DNA of 64,000 bases from Mesostigma viride (lineage: Eukaryota; Streptophyta; Mesostigmatophyceae; Mesostigmatales; Mesostigmataceae). The notes beneath the pieces were generated by a model. The model did no database searches and was not told the origin of the DNA. It saw only the letters and a list, made by a program, of their open reading frames with translations. Both the position numbers and the translations under genes were made by a program. Of the stretch, positions 42,466 through 51,977 are shown piece by piece (position 1 is the first letter of the stretch; every line of letters begins with the position of its first letter). The DNA lies in contig RPFO01000027.1 of the NCBI GenBank assembly GCA_009746045.1, forward strand, positions 907,138 through 971,137. The letters run 5' to 3'.

Positions 42466-44303
42466 TGTCCCTGCCTACACGGATAGAGGTAGATGTAGGA
42501 CAGGTAGATAAGATAGTGCAAGTCAATAACGTCGGGCAGATAGACAGCTTAGATAAGGACACCCCGTTGGTAGCGAATACCAGCGTGGGCGCAGAATCAG
42601 TCGTTACAGTAGATAGTCGCACCCCGCTTGTAGCGAATACAAGGGCGGATGCATCCTTGGGCGAGACTTCTGCTCCAAACACGCAGCCGGCCACGGGTAG
42701 CGCAGCGAGCTCCGACCAGCCTACGCGCGCAACTCCGGCTGGTACCCGCAACTTGCTCCTGTTTAGGGGAGGTCTGGCTGTACCGGGATCAGCATTAGAC
42801 CCCTACCTCAAGGACAAGACCGTCATGGACGTGCAGTTCATGGTGGACACGGGTGCGTCTACGTCGTTCATCAACGAGGCATTGGCGCGTCGCGCAGGAT
42901 ACGACATCCGGCCACATGCGACAGTGGTGAATGTGACCTATTCAGATGGTCGCAAGAGCCCCTCGCCTGGTCGGGTTGATATCAAGGCTGTGATTCAAGG
43001 CATCCCTGTGGAGCTCACAGCCACGGTCGCACCGCTGGGAGCTGCCGACATCATCATCGGCATCGACTGGCTGGACGCGCAGGATGTGGACATTAGCATT
43101 CGGCGTCGCGTGGTGTGGTTCCCTGACGGTTCCTTTTGGAGCCCTGTCAGCGAATACCAAGTGCAGGGCCCCGACGTGCATAACATCACGCACGAGCGGG
43201 AAGTCACCCAGCCCCGCAACGCCTCGCAGATCCTCATGAGCCTCAAGTCACTGGAGAGTAAGCTGCGTCGAGGCAAGGAGTACTACATGTACCGTCTTGA
43301 CCTCTCCAACATAGAGGTTCTCCTTAATGAGATCGGCGTGGGGTTTACACCCGAGGAGACGGAGCGTTATAACGCGGTTCTAGCGCGACGGGAGAAGCTC
43401 TTTGACGAAAGCAAGCAGGAGTTTCCCCCGCACCGCTCAGTGCTCCACCGCATCCAGGTGAAGGAGGGCTATGGTCCCACGTCCTCCCCCATGTACCGCA
43501 TGGGTCCAGTTGAGCTGGTGGAGCTGAAGAAGATCTTGATGGCGCTCTTGGAGCGGGGTCTCATCGAGCCTAGCAATAGCCCCTTCTCGGCTGGTGTGCT
43601 ACTGGTCCCTAAGCCTGGGGGCAAGTGGCGGCTCGTCACGGACTACCGGAAGCTCAATGCTATCACGGTAAAGTCCAAGTACCCCCTTCCGCGCATCGAC
43701 GATATCTTCAACCGCGTCCAAGGAGCCACGTGCTTTACAGTCCTAGACTGCGCGGATGGCTTCTGGCAGCTTCGCATCGCCCCGGAGGATTGTCACAAGA
43801 CGGCGTTCAACACGCCCTTTGGGCATTACCAGTTTCGGGTGGCCGCGATGGGTTTGTGCAATTCCCCCGCGAGCTTCCAGATGCTCATGAACGACATCCT
43901 CCGCCCTGTCATGGGAACCGCGCATCTTCCGCAGGTTTCCCGTGACCTCAAGGACCCCAACAGGGGCGTGAAGCCCCCGTGGTCCTACAAGCGCACATGC
44001 GCTCTCGCGTACCTGGACGACATCCTCGTGTACTCCAAGACTTTCGAGGATCACTTAGAGGACGTCGACACAGTGTTGCGCATTATGGAAGAGGAGCATC
44101 TTTCGGTCCGCAAGGCCAAGGTCCGCGCTGGACGCAGCGTGCCCTTTTTGGGTCACACCCTCTCTGCCGCTGGCGTCGCGACGGACCCCGCCAAGATTGC
44201 TTCCATCCAACAGTGGCCGACCCCGACCGACGTCAAGGGTGTGCGCAGCTTTTTGGGTATCGCGTCATACTACCGACGCTTTATCCCCGCTTCGCGACAA
44301 TAG
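42411..44303 (+). CDS. Gypsy-2 Pol part 1: protease and reverse transcriptase
   Basis: 630 codons. Protease: MDVQFMVDTGASTSFINEAL (DTGA active site, near 42,850) and ADIIIGIDWLDAQDVDI. RT: IEPSNSPFSAGVLLVPKPGG, WRLVTDYRKLNAITVKSKYP, FTVLDCADGFWQLRIAPED (first Asp), FRVAAMGLCNSPASFQMLM, LAYLDDILVYSKTFEDHL (YLDD), FLGHTLSAAGVATD. An extra stretch of about 25 residues separates the SPASFQ helix from YLDD. A missing base near 44,290 ends the frame in the RT-RNase H connection (YRRFIP). Confidence 0.92.
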   Translation: MDRAVERGGLPALRSSCVVSLPTRIEVDVGQVDKIVQVNNVGQIDSLDKDTPLVANTSVGAESVVTVDSRTPLVANTRADASLGETSAPNTQPATGSAASSDQPTRATPAGTRNLLLFRGGLAVPGSALDPYLKDKTVMDVQFMVDTGASTSFINEALARRAGYDIRPHATVVNVTYSDGRKSPSPGRVDIKAVIQGIPVELTATVAPLGAADIIIGIDWLDAQDVDISIRRRVVWFPDGSFWSPVSEYQVQGPDVHNITHEREVTQPRNASQILMSLKSLESKLRRGKEYYMYRLDLSNIEVLLNEIGVGFTPEETERYNAVLARREKLFDESKQEFPPHRSVLHRIQVKEGYGPTSSPMYRMGPVELVELKKILMALLERGLIEPSNSPFSAGVLLVPKPGGKWRLVTDYRKLNAITVKSKYPLPRIDDIFNRVQGATCFTVLDCADGFWQLRIAPEDCHKTAFNTPFGHYQFRVAAMGLCNSPASFQMLMNDILRPVMGTAHLPQVSRDLKDPNRGVKPPWSYKRTCALAYLDDILVYSKTFEDHLEDVDTVLRIMEEEHLSVRKAKVRAGRSVPFLGHTLSAAGVATDPAKIASIQQWPTPTDVKGVRSFLGIASYYRRFIPASRQ

Positions 44304-45203
44304 CTGCCCCCATCAACGCCCTCCTCAAGAAGGGTGTTCCCTTTGTCTGGTCGGAACCGTGCCAGCAGGCCTTCGAGGCCCTCAAGCACAGCTTGACCAC
44401 AGCACCCGTGCTCGCTATCCCGGATCCGTCAAGGCCCTTGTGGTGGCCACGGACGCGAGCAAGGTTGCGATTGGCGGCGTCCTCTGCAGGACCAGGGTCA
44501 GGGGTTACAGCCGGTTGAGTATATCTCCCGCACCATGATCCCCGCCGAGCGTAACTACCCGGTGCATCAGCAGGAGCTTCTTGCTGTGGTCTACTGCTGT
44601 CACACTTGGCGCCATCATCTTCTCGGGGCTCAGTTTGACGTTGCGATTAGCGAGCAGGGGGACCTTGATCCCCACCGGCTGATCATCCACACGGACCATC
44701 GGCCCCTCACGCATCTGCTCGCCCAACCTAACTTGACGCCCCGTCAGGCGCGGTGGATGGAGTACTTGTCTCAGTTTGCCCCTTTCAAAATTCAGTACGT
44801 GAAGGGTGCAGAGAATGTGGTCCCGGACGCCCTTTCTCGGCGGGCGGACTACGCAGATTTTTATGAGACTATGGACGTACTTCACACCACATGTGGCTCC
44901 GCGCAGGAGCCTGGCTCGCCTTGTGGCGACCCAGGGTCGCCGCACAGTCGCTATCTGTTCCACACCGGTCGCACGACCCAGGACGACCTGTCTCCCGACT
45001 GGGAGGCCGCGCGCGAGGACGTGCGCGCCCCCGGGGAAAGGGAGGGGTCCCGGTCACGAGTGCCACTCAGCCACGTGGTACCGGCTCAGGGAATTTTTCA
45101 CCTGCAGCGCATCGGGCCCCCTACCATTTTTTCGGAGTACGTGCACCAAACCCTTGAGGAGGAGGCGGACACGTACACGATCACTCTGTCCTGGAGACGT
45201 TGA
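44290..45203 (+). pseudogene. Gypsy-2 Pol part 2: RNase H, frameshifted
   Basis: After the break, one frame gives FATIAAPINALLKKGVPFVW and a tail ending LAIPDPSRPL. A second (44,535-45,203, after another shift near 44,440) gives ERNYPVHQQELLAVVYCCHT, HTDHRPLTHLLAQPNLTPRQ and VVPDALSRRADY. ATDASKVAIGGVLC sits between in a third frame. The RNase H acidic residues (Asp, Glu, Asp) are recognisable. The frame ends with TGA at 45,203 just as the integrase frame opens. Confidence 0.88.
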
Positions 45204-46702
45204 TTAGCCGGTTCACTGTCACGGAGCCCGCGGCCTTAGAGGCAATCAGGTCGCACCCCAAGCAGATGGGCAAGCTCCCGTGCAAGTTCCAGGACGGGCG
45301 ACTCTATGTCATGGTGAGGCCAGACTGCTGGCGCCTGTACGTCCCGGAGTTATGTCGAGCGGCTCTGCTCCATGAGCTCCATGACTCTCTCGCCGGTGGC
45401 CACCAAGGGATCCACCGCTTGCTGCCACGGGCCAGAAAGAACTTCTATTGGCCAGGCATGCGAGAGTACATTGAGACGTACGTGCGCGAGTGTCCATCAT
45501 GTCAGATCATGAAGTCCCGCAATACGGGCTCACAGGCGGTCCCCCAGACCCTACCAGACCCGATGGGCCCTTGGGATTCCCTGATGATGGATTTTGTTGG
45601 CCCCTTCCGGAAGACCAAGAATGGCAACAGCATGATTCTGGTTTTCCTGGACCGTTTGACGCGCATGTGTCACCTGGCACCATGTCCGGCCGAACTCACG
45701 GCCGAGGCTTGCGCTAAGCTATACCTTCACCACGTGTTCAGGTACCACGGACTCAGCCGGCAATTCATATCGGACCGAGACAAGCTGTTCACGGCCCGCT
45801 TCTGGCAGGAGTTCTTTGAATGCCTGGGCACCAAGGTGTCGCTGGGGACAGCATATCACAGCTCGTCCTCCCACCTGGTGGAGAGGCTGAACCGCACAGT
45901 GCAAGAGACCATGCGCCACTACACCGACGCGGTGGGAAGCAACTGGGAAGAGTTCTTGGGTTTGGTGGAGTTCTCCCTGAATAACGCCCCCCAGGCAGCT
46001 CATGGCTTCACACCATTCTTCCTCAACACGGGCAGGCATCCGCTCACGCCGACTGACCTTCTCACAAGCCCAGCCTTAGCTGAAAAGTCGGTCCGGCGAG
46101 ACACCCTCGAAGGGGTGGAGAGGCTGCTGGTCCAGATGCGCCAGGCCCATGACAGTGCGGTCAAGGGCTACCGGGCCGCCGCAGAGCGCTACATGGCGAG
46201 GACTGCTGGCCGCCTAGATGCGCGCACGCCGGCCATCGAGGTGGGCGACTGGGTACTGGTGGAGGGCCCCCGCCTAGGACGTTTCTCTGAGAAGGTAGAG
46301 GGTGAGCTCAAGACAAAGCTCCGTCCTATGTTCCTGGGGCCACACAAGGTTCTGGAGAAGCTTGGAGATGTGATGTTCAAGGTGGACATCCCGAGCTCCT
46401 GGAACACTTCCTCCAACTTCCATCGAGACCAGCTCAAGTTATACCACCAGAACTCCATCCAAGGTCGGCTCAACCCGCCGGCCCCTGTCGAGTACAACCC
46501 CGAGACTGGAGAACAGGAAGACGAGGTGGCCGAGATCGTGGACCACCGGGACATCAAGCGTGGGAGAGGTAGACAGCGACAGTATCGCGTACGGTGGCGT
46601 TTTGCTCAGCATGATTACGAGGATTCGTGGCGAACCGAGAATGAGCTAGAAGGGTGTGAACGTCTGCTTCGCGAGTATAAGGCCAAGCATGCCCTCCACT
46701 AG
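45200..46702 (+). CDS. Gypsy-2 Pol part 3: integrase with C-terminal chromodomain
   Basis: 500 codons, no ATG at the start, so once part of pol. HHCC region HELHDSLAGGHQGIHRLLPR, then YVRECPSCQIMK. Core: MMDFVGPF (first Asp), FISDRDKLF (second Asp) and HLVERLNRTVQ (Glu) with 35 residues between the last two, the DD35E spacing. A C-terminal GPY/F-like stretch (LRPMFLGPHKVLEKLGD) follows. The end (EIVDHRDIKRG, QYRVRWRFAQHDYEDSWRT, ENELEGCERLLREY, about 46,510-46,695) is a chromodomain, which targets chromoviruses to modified histones. Confidence 0.93.
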   Translation: MISRFTVTEPAALEAIRSHPKQMGKLPCKFQDGRLYVMVRPDCWRLYVPELCRAALLHELHDSLAGGHQGIHRLLPRARKNFYWPGMREYIETYVRECPSCQIMKSRNTGSQAVPQTLPDPMGPWDSLMMDFVGPFRKTKNGNSMILVFLDRLTRMCHLAPCPAELTAEACAKLYLHHVFRYHGLSRQFISDRDKLFTARFWQEFFECLGTKVSLGTAYHSSSSHLVERLNRTVQETMRHYTDAVGSNWEEFLGLVEFSLNNAPQAAHGFTPFFLNTGRHPLTPTDLLTSPALAEKSVRRDTLEGVERLLVQMRQAHDSAVKGYRAAAERYMARTAGRLDARTPAIEVGDWVLVEGPRLGRFSEKVEGELKTKLRPMFLGPHKVLEKLGDVMFKVDIPSSWNTSSNFHRDQLKLYHQNSIQGRLNPPAPVEYNPETGEQEDEVAEIVDHRDIKRGRGRQRQYRVRWRFAQHDYEDSWRTENELEGCERLLREYKAKHALH

Positions 46703-46898
46703 GCTACCGCGAAGGTAGTAGTGGTGGGGGCGCTATGACAACGGGCTTGATCACGTGTAGCCAGGATGCCGCGAAGGCACTTGTGTTATTCACGTCGATG
46801 TGTACGCACCATCGTGGTAATTGGGTATAAGAGCCTAGTATCAAGTGTACCCCTTTTTCACACTCACACGCCTTGAGTCGAGTGTGCGATGATCGCAG

Positions 46899-47147
46899 AT
46901 GCTTCCACAGCAGCCCGACAGCGAGGAGCCAGGGATATCGTTGTTCGCTGACAACGTTGACTTGCGGATGGACATGGACATGAACGTCCCGCAGCCATTG
47001 GCGGAGCCTAAGACTCCTGACCAACGCCAGGTGCAAACAGGGCCGACTCGGCGAACGGGCGGTTCTGTCACACCTGCGGTGACACCGATCCAACAACGGG
47101 ACGGTGATGCCGTGCGAACCATTCGGACCCAGGGAACGGGGGGATGA
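46899..47147 (+). CDS. Gypsy-2 extra ORF-B (82 aa)
   Basis: ATG 46,899, stop TGA 47,145-47,147, overlapping the start of the next ORF as ATGA. Acidic N-terminus (QQPDSEEPGISLF), then QTGPTRRTGGSVTP. The GPTRRTGGS motif recurs at the start of ORF-C, so an internal duplication and frame change of one original ORF is possible. No known domain. Confidence 0.5.
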   Translation: MLPQQPDSEEPGISLFADNVDLRMDMDMNVPQPLAEPKTPDQRQVQTGPTRRTGGSVTPAVTPIQQRDGDAVRTIRTQGTGG

Positions 47148-48250
47148 CGGTTCTTGTCGGGACGGGACCGACCCGGCGAACGGGCGGCTCGACCGACCTG
47201 ACCAAGCTCGTTTCCGAGGTTGTTGAGCGCAACCAGAAACGGCCCCAGGTGGAACCGGATGCCCAGCGAGAAGTTAGACGTCGCGCATGTACGAACGAGG
47301 TGTCGGCGGGCAGCGTCTCCGCGGATTCCCAGAGTCCGCGCCGAGAGGCTCGAACTTACTCCGAGCGGGTGGCCCGCGTGGAGGCGTCCCGCGCCCATCT
47401 ACCAGAGAGGCGTGGCCCGATACCAGCGGTGGGCTTTATATCTCCCGCGCAGGGGTCGTTGATCGTACAGCCGGCGCCATGGACGGTGGGCGCTTACGTC
47501 AGTGCGTTTCCCGGCCCACAACGAGTACGCCCCTTACGCGAGTTTCGGGGTGTTCCCGTCTACATTGAACTCCCACCACCGCCGTTCGTGGCCGTCGCCA
47601 GCGCGGACTATCACCGACCGCAACCGCTGCACTTTGAGGCAGGAACCCATGCGTATGTGGAGCGAGGCTCCATGCGCGAGCTAGTCTGTTTCGACTTGCA
47701 CCCAGGGAGGGCGGCCCCGCGACCCCAGGACTGCCTCGAATCGACGCCAGAGGGTTCTGGTACGCGTTACGGCCCCAAGCGGGAGCTGCCAAAATACATG
47801 GTAGATGGTAAACCTCGAAAGGTTGACTGTCCCAAGTATGCTCCGTGCGAGGGAGAGGCATTCCTCGACTGGGTTGTGCCCAACTTTGTGAGGGCTCCGG
47901 GCTTTCGCTTCAACGCTCTCCAGGTGCGCGTCGTAGTGTTGACCATGGCGGGGGGTTTCTTTGCGGAGCATGGATGTGGGGTTATTGATTGGAACGCGGG
48001 CACAATCATGTTCACGCACCCGCAATACCTGGCCGCATTCATGTCGTACTGGCCCACCGGGACGTGGGTAGACCTCGCTCAAACGCGCACCAACGTGAAC
48101 GAATACCAGCTCGCATACAATGCGGATCACCTCGCTAATCCCGGGAAGATCCTCGAGGAAATTGGTGAGCAGGGTCGCCAGGTACTCCACGAGTATCGTC
48201 AACGGAAGGCGCGGTCGGGAGGGGTGGGCCCTAGCATTGGAGGAATGTGA
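47144..48250 (+). CDS. Gypsy-2 extra ORF-C (368 aa), unknown function
   Basis: ATG 47,144 to TGA 48,250, intact. The N-terminal 90 residues are Arg/Ser-rich and probably disordered. The rest looks folded: YVERGSMRELVCFDL, KYAPCEGEAFLDWVVPNFVR, VVVLTMAGGFFAEHGCGVID and GTIMFTHPQYLAAFMSYWP. No signal peptide or clear transmembrane segment, so not an obvious envelope protein. It lies downstream of the chromodomain, where env or accessory genes sit in other LTR elements. I do not recognise a family. Confidence 0.7.
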   Translation: MTVLVGTGPTRRTGGSTDLTKLVSEVVERNQKRPQVEPDAQREVRRRACTNEVSAGSVSADSQSPRREARTYSERVARVEASRAHLPERRGPIPAVGFISPAQGSLIVQPAPWTVGAYVSAFPGPQRVRPLREFRGVPVYIELPPPPFVAVASADYHRPQPLHFEAGTHAYVERGSMRELVCFDLHPGRAAPRPQDCLESTPEGSGTRYGPKRELPKYMVDGKPRKVDCPKYAPCEGEAFLDWVVPNFVRAPGFRFNALQVRVVVLTMAGGFFAEHGCGVIDWNAGTIMFTHPQYLAAFMSYWPTGTWVDLAQTRTNVNEYQLAYNADHLANPGKILEEIGEQGRQVLHEYRQRKARSGGVGPSIGGM

Positions 48251-49177
48251 GGGTCGCGACCTCCTCATGGACAGTCTTGCAGACGGGATGACGAGTTCAG
48301 CGCTTGCGCGCGCATCTCCGCACAGGCAAGACGTGATTCAGCTTGGTGGTCCTCCCTGCATCGACCGCATTGGACAGTTCTGCACGCGAGCACCTCCCGT
48401 AGTCGCTGATGACGACTGCCGTGATCCATATTTTGGCCTTTGCTCGGCGGTGGCGTTTACAACGCTGTCACATGCTGGCGCGTGCGCGCCCCGCGGATCA
48501 CTGTTGCGCACCCCAACTGTTGCGTGCCCGCCACTGTGCATGGTCGCGCGCAACATGTCTGCCACGCGCGATTATTATCCCAGTTGTGATAAGCATCGTC
48601 GCCTGCAACCATGCATCCGGTAGTATTGGTATCGGTCGACCCCATCAATTGGGTTAATTGTCTTGCATGGCGTTGATTGGTGTGCGCCTCTGATTCGGGT
48701 CGCTGGCGGAATTTTATATGCTGCCGCGGCCCTGCACTAGCGCGGTCGCCAGGGAGGGCAGCGGTGAGAGGGAAATTAATTGATGGATTTGTGGGAAGTG
48801 GGGGAGATTCCAGGAAGGATTATGGGGGTTCCTGTTCCTGCTGTTCCAGTCCAGAGATCCAGAGTCCAGTCACATTGCCCTCATGAATTGCAACGGGATG
48901 GCGACAGCATCCCATCGGCTATCAAGGAATTGTCCTTGTGTGGCAACGCCGGGGAGAATTGGCTTTACTAACCCGCTGGCGAACAGGGGTTGGGACATAG
49001 TATCCCCATGGCCGATTTTGTACTATTATTCTCTATAGCTGACTGCCCGGCCTAGGCAATTGTCGCTTTTGTGTGTTGCTTGTTTTGCTTGCAAGAGCTT
49101 CTTTTTTTCTTGTTTGTTTGTTTGTGTTAATTGTCTTGTTGCGTGCGCCCCAAGCCTGGACGATATAGCTATCGTCC
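48251..49177 (+). other. Gypsy-2 3' noncoding region
   Basis: About 930 bp between ORF-C and the polypurine tract with no supported ORF. Probably the 3' untranslated internal region. Confidence 0.5.
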
Positions 49178-49194
49178 CCTGGGGAAGGGAGGAG
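49178..49194 (+). other. Polypurine tract of Gypsy-2
   Basis: CCTGGGGAAGGGAGGAG, purine-rich and directly adjacent to the 3' LTR, where plus-strand cDNA synthesis is primed. Confidence 0.75.
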
Positions 49195-49865
49195 TGTTAC
49201 GGCCCAGACCTTTGTATGGGCGTAACAATGCCTTCAATAAATAAGTCGAAAGTCAGTTGTTATTCGTTTGGGACTTTCGATAGCTCGCTTTCATAGTCCG
49301 CCGGACTATAGGACTCAGTTCGGGACTTATTTGGGAATTTGTCCTAAGTTCGGGACTTGTGTGTGTTTATTTGGTGCTTTGTATGTTCCGGACCAGTTAT
49401 TTTGGGCCTAGCCAGAAGTACGAGATCTTCTAGGGGCCGGACCGGCCCTAGTAGACGTTAGACAGAACCTATTGGGGCTTGACGGCAGTATCTGGAAGAT
49501 CGGCGCGCATGTCGGCGCGCCTGCACACCAACTTGCCAGCTTGGTAGCGCAGCTAGGTGAAATTGGTCTGTGGACGATGGACTCTCTCTCTTTGGTTTGA
49601 TGATTAATGAAACGAGTGTTGACGACTCTCTCAGACCAAGGGGCACTATTCCGGATGCCATTTGCCTCATGACATGCCGTGTTATATAGCTAGATTAATT
49701 AATCATGCTATAAGGCCTAGCTGAGAACAAACCGCTGCTCAGTTAGTCAATTTACTGCGATCTTTGCTTGCTATCGCGGTACGCGGATGCGCGGCTATGC
49801 CGGCTTATTAAACTGCACCTTATACTAGATTAGATCTTTCGCACCGTCCGGCTCGGGACGTAACA
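49195..49865 (+). repeat. Gypsy-2 3' LTR
   Basis: 671 bp, TGTTACG...CGTAACA. Matches the 5' LTR apart from a 3-bp insertion near 49,451. Confidence 0.95.
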
Positions 49866-49977
49866 ATAGCTTAGAGTTAGGATAGTTCGATCACGCGGCT
49901 TCCTCCACCCCATCCATCATGGAATATGTGCTACATGACCCCCCCACGGAGGCATGTTATAATTTATTTATTTTTTA
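49866..49977 (+). mobile_element. LINE-B insertion, 3' part after Gypsy-2
   Basis: Starts with the ATAGC target duplication, then TTAGAGTTAGGATAGTTCGA, the CCCCCCCACGGAGG hairpin and the GTTATAATTTATTT tail. It continues the LINE-B 3' UTR broken at 38,348 and is followed by the LINE's own 12-bp target duplication. Confidence 0.9.
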
Positions 49978-49989
49978 ATGGTTGCGATG
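49978..49989 (+). repeat. 12-bp target site duplication of LINE-B, right copy
   Basis: ATGGTTGCGATG, same as 37,549-37,560. Confidence 0.85.
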
Positions 49990-51977
49990 CAGCAATTACA
50001 CGAATGTGGTTGGAACGGAGCTTTGTTAAAATTGGATAAGCTTACAGCACTCAGACATGCACTTGAGGCCTAGACACGAGCTTGCCAAGTCAAGGCAACG
50101 CACGTGAGGCGGGCTCGCAAGAGATGACCAGTTGGCACTGGCCTATTCTTTGTATACTTGTTCACTGTGCTTTGCTAGGCCTGAGCAGCCTCGTAGGGCC
50201 TAGCTGGCAGCTCAGTATTAACACCCCGGTACAGTATTAACAACCTGTACAGCGTCCAGATCCTATACAGTAGGTCTGCCATACAGTAGTAGGTCTGCCA
50301 TACAGGCACAGTGACCACAGAGTACAGTCCACACAGTGATTATTGCGTCTGCACCCAATAGTCCAGGACTATAAGCCTGCGGCACCAACAGACCACAGGT
50401 TAAGGTTCCTATTTCCTGCGTACGACGTATTAATCCAATACTGTCGTAGGTACAGCACCTAATTCCTGTCAGCCCAGGAATTACTGTCGACCCCATATGT
50501 CGTCGGCACATATTCACGCACGACTTGGAAGATCAGCCGACTCGCGCTCGCGCGCGACCGGGAAGTCGGAACGCCATAACTTTCTTGATACTTGTCGGAA
50601 TGAACTCGTTCCGGTGCCGCTGGAATCGTAGAGATATGCCGAATCAGGAACACGCCTATGCGCATGGCGTTAACTCCAATCCTTTCTTTTCTTGAGCTGT
50701 AGCAGCTCACACAAGTCTACATACAAACACACACAATGGGTACGGGACATCCTCCCCGACTACAAGTCACAACCCTCTGGCCGGGCATGACAGCCAGCTT
50801 GGATTCCTTATTGTATGTACATAGCACCCATACTGGTTCAGGAGCACAAACAAATTACAATGAGTCCCTATCCCTTCCTGGGAGGCTCGTTGTGTTACCC
50901 ATGTACAAGAGGTTGGCCAACTGTGGCAGCCCATAGGTGTTCAGTGAAGAACTTGAGAAGTATTAAGTACGCAGCCGTGCGTATGTATGTGGACAATATA
51001 GCACCGATTTCTTCGACCCTCTATATACAACTATTTGTTGGCGCTCAAGGCCACAACAATCTAATAAATAAATTGATTTTTTTTCAATGTATCCGTTGAA
51101 TGTTTGAGCATATTTTTAAAGTATACAGACAATGTGCTACTAGCCTGCGTCACCGCCGTCCGTCACGATTTATATTTGAGCATAATACTAGAGGCTTGAT
51201 AGTTCATCTGTGAGGTATACAAATATATTTTAAAAATATAATTACTTACAGCAGAGTGAAATCACTCAAACCAAAGCAAACGCCCAGCTATAAACCTATA
51301 TACAGAGCCATGTCAAAGCTCTATACTACGATAAGACCAATGGAAACGCCTAACGGGAGGAACCTAATAGCCCTGCTGCACCGCAAAATCAGACCACAAA
51401 TATATTTGCAGGAGGCACTGTCAATTGTGTGAATTATATGTGAACTGCTAAATGTTGGGGGGATCGTTGACAGTAGGATAATTTCTAATTGCAAAGATTC
51501 AATCTGCGTGTGTGAACTTCTCCCCGTAATAATGTACGACGTTTGATCGACCAGATTCCCGAATTATTGTCCATGCATTGAGGATACTTAGCATGCACGC
51601 CCTGCGATGTGAAGTCATATGATCATTTCTCATTCCAATCATTGAATCGAGCAAAACGGCTAGTTTTAACATGATTCATCGGAATGTAACTATAGCGTAG
51701 TCGTACGCCCCGATTACACTGTGCTACACGGTACTATACATATGTTGCATAACTCGGACCATTTCATACTTCTGAACGAATATACTTTAACTGAAGCGCA
51801 GTGCAGGTGACTATTATTATACACCATGCAGACTGTGACCGACGATGCTCATGCTATGTTAAAATTTTCTATCTTCACTATAAGGCTCAACTACTAAAAT
51901 AAAACCTACTGAAATGGCGCTATATACAATTCGATCAACTGGCTCGACTTGAGTCATAAGCCACATTGGCATGGGCA
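49990..51977. other. Intergenic, no gene seen
   Basis: About 2 kb, AT-rich from 51,000 on, with no recognised coding, RNA or repeat feature. A short duplication ACAGTAGGTCTGCCAT occurs at about 50,267 and 50,283. Confidence 0.4.

Larger units (their letters stand above)
38349..49865 (+). mobile_element. Gypsy-2: complete Ty3/gypsy chromovirus with extra ORFs
   Basis: 11,517 bp bounded by near-identical LTRs (668 and 671 bp) and the 5-bp target duplication ATAGC (38,344-38,348 and 49,866-49,870). Order: 5' LTR, putative PBS, ORF-A with an RNase H1-type hybrid-binding domain, gag with CCHC, protease, RT, RNase H, integrase with chromodomain, two extra 3' ORFs, noncoding 48,251-49,177, polypurine tract, 3' LTR. 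It is longer than typical chromoviruses because of the extra ORFs and long leader. pol has about three frame breaks although the LTRs are almost the same, so the insertion is young. Confidence 0.95.

Noticed and set aside
47144-48250. Envelope-like gene in Gypsy-2
   Set aside because: No signal peptide, furin-like site or transmembrane segment visible in the 368-aa ORF.
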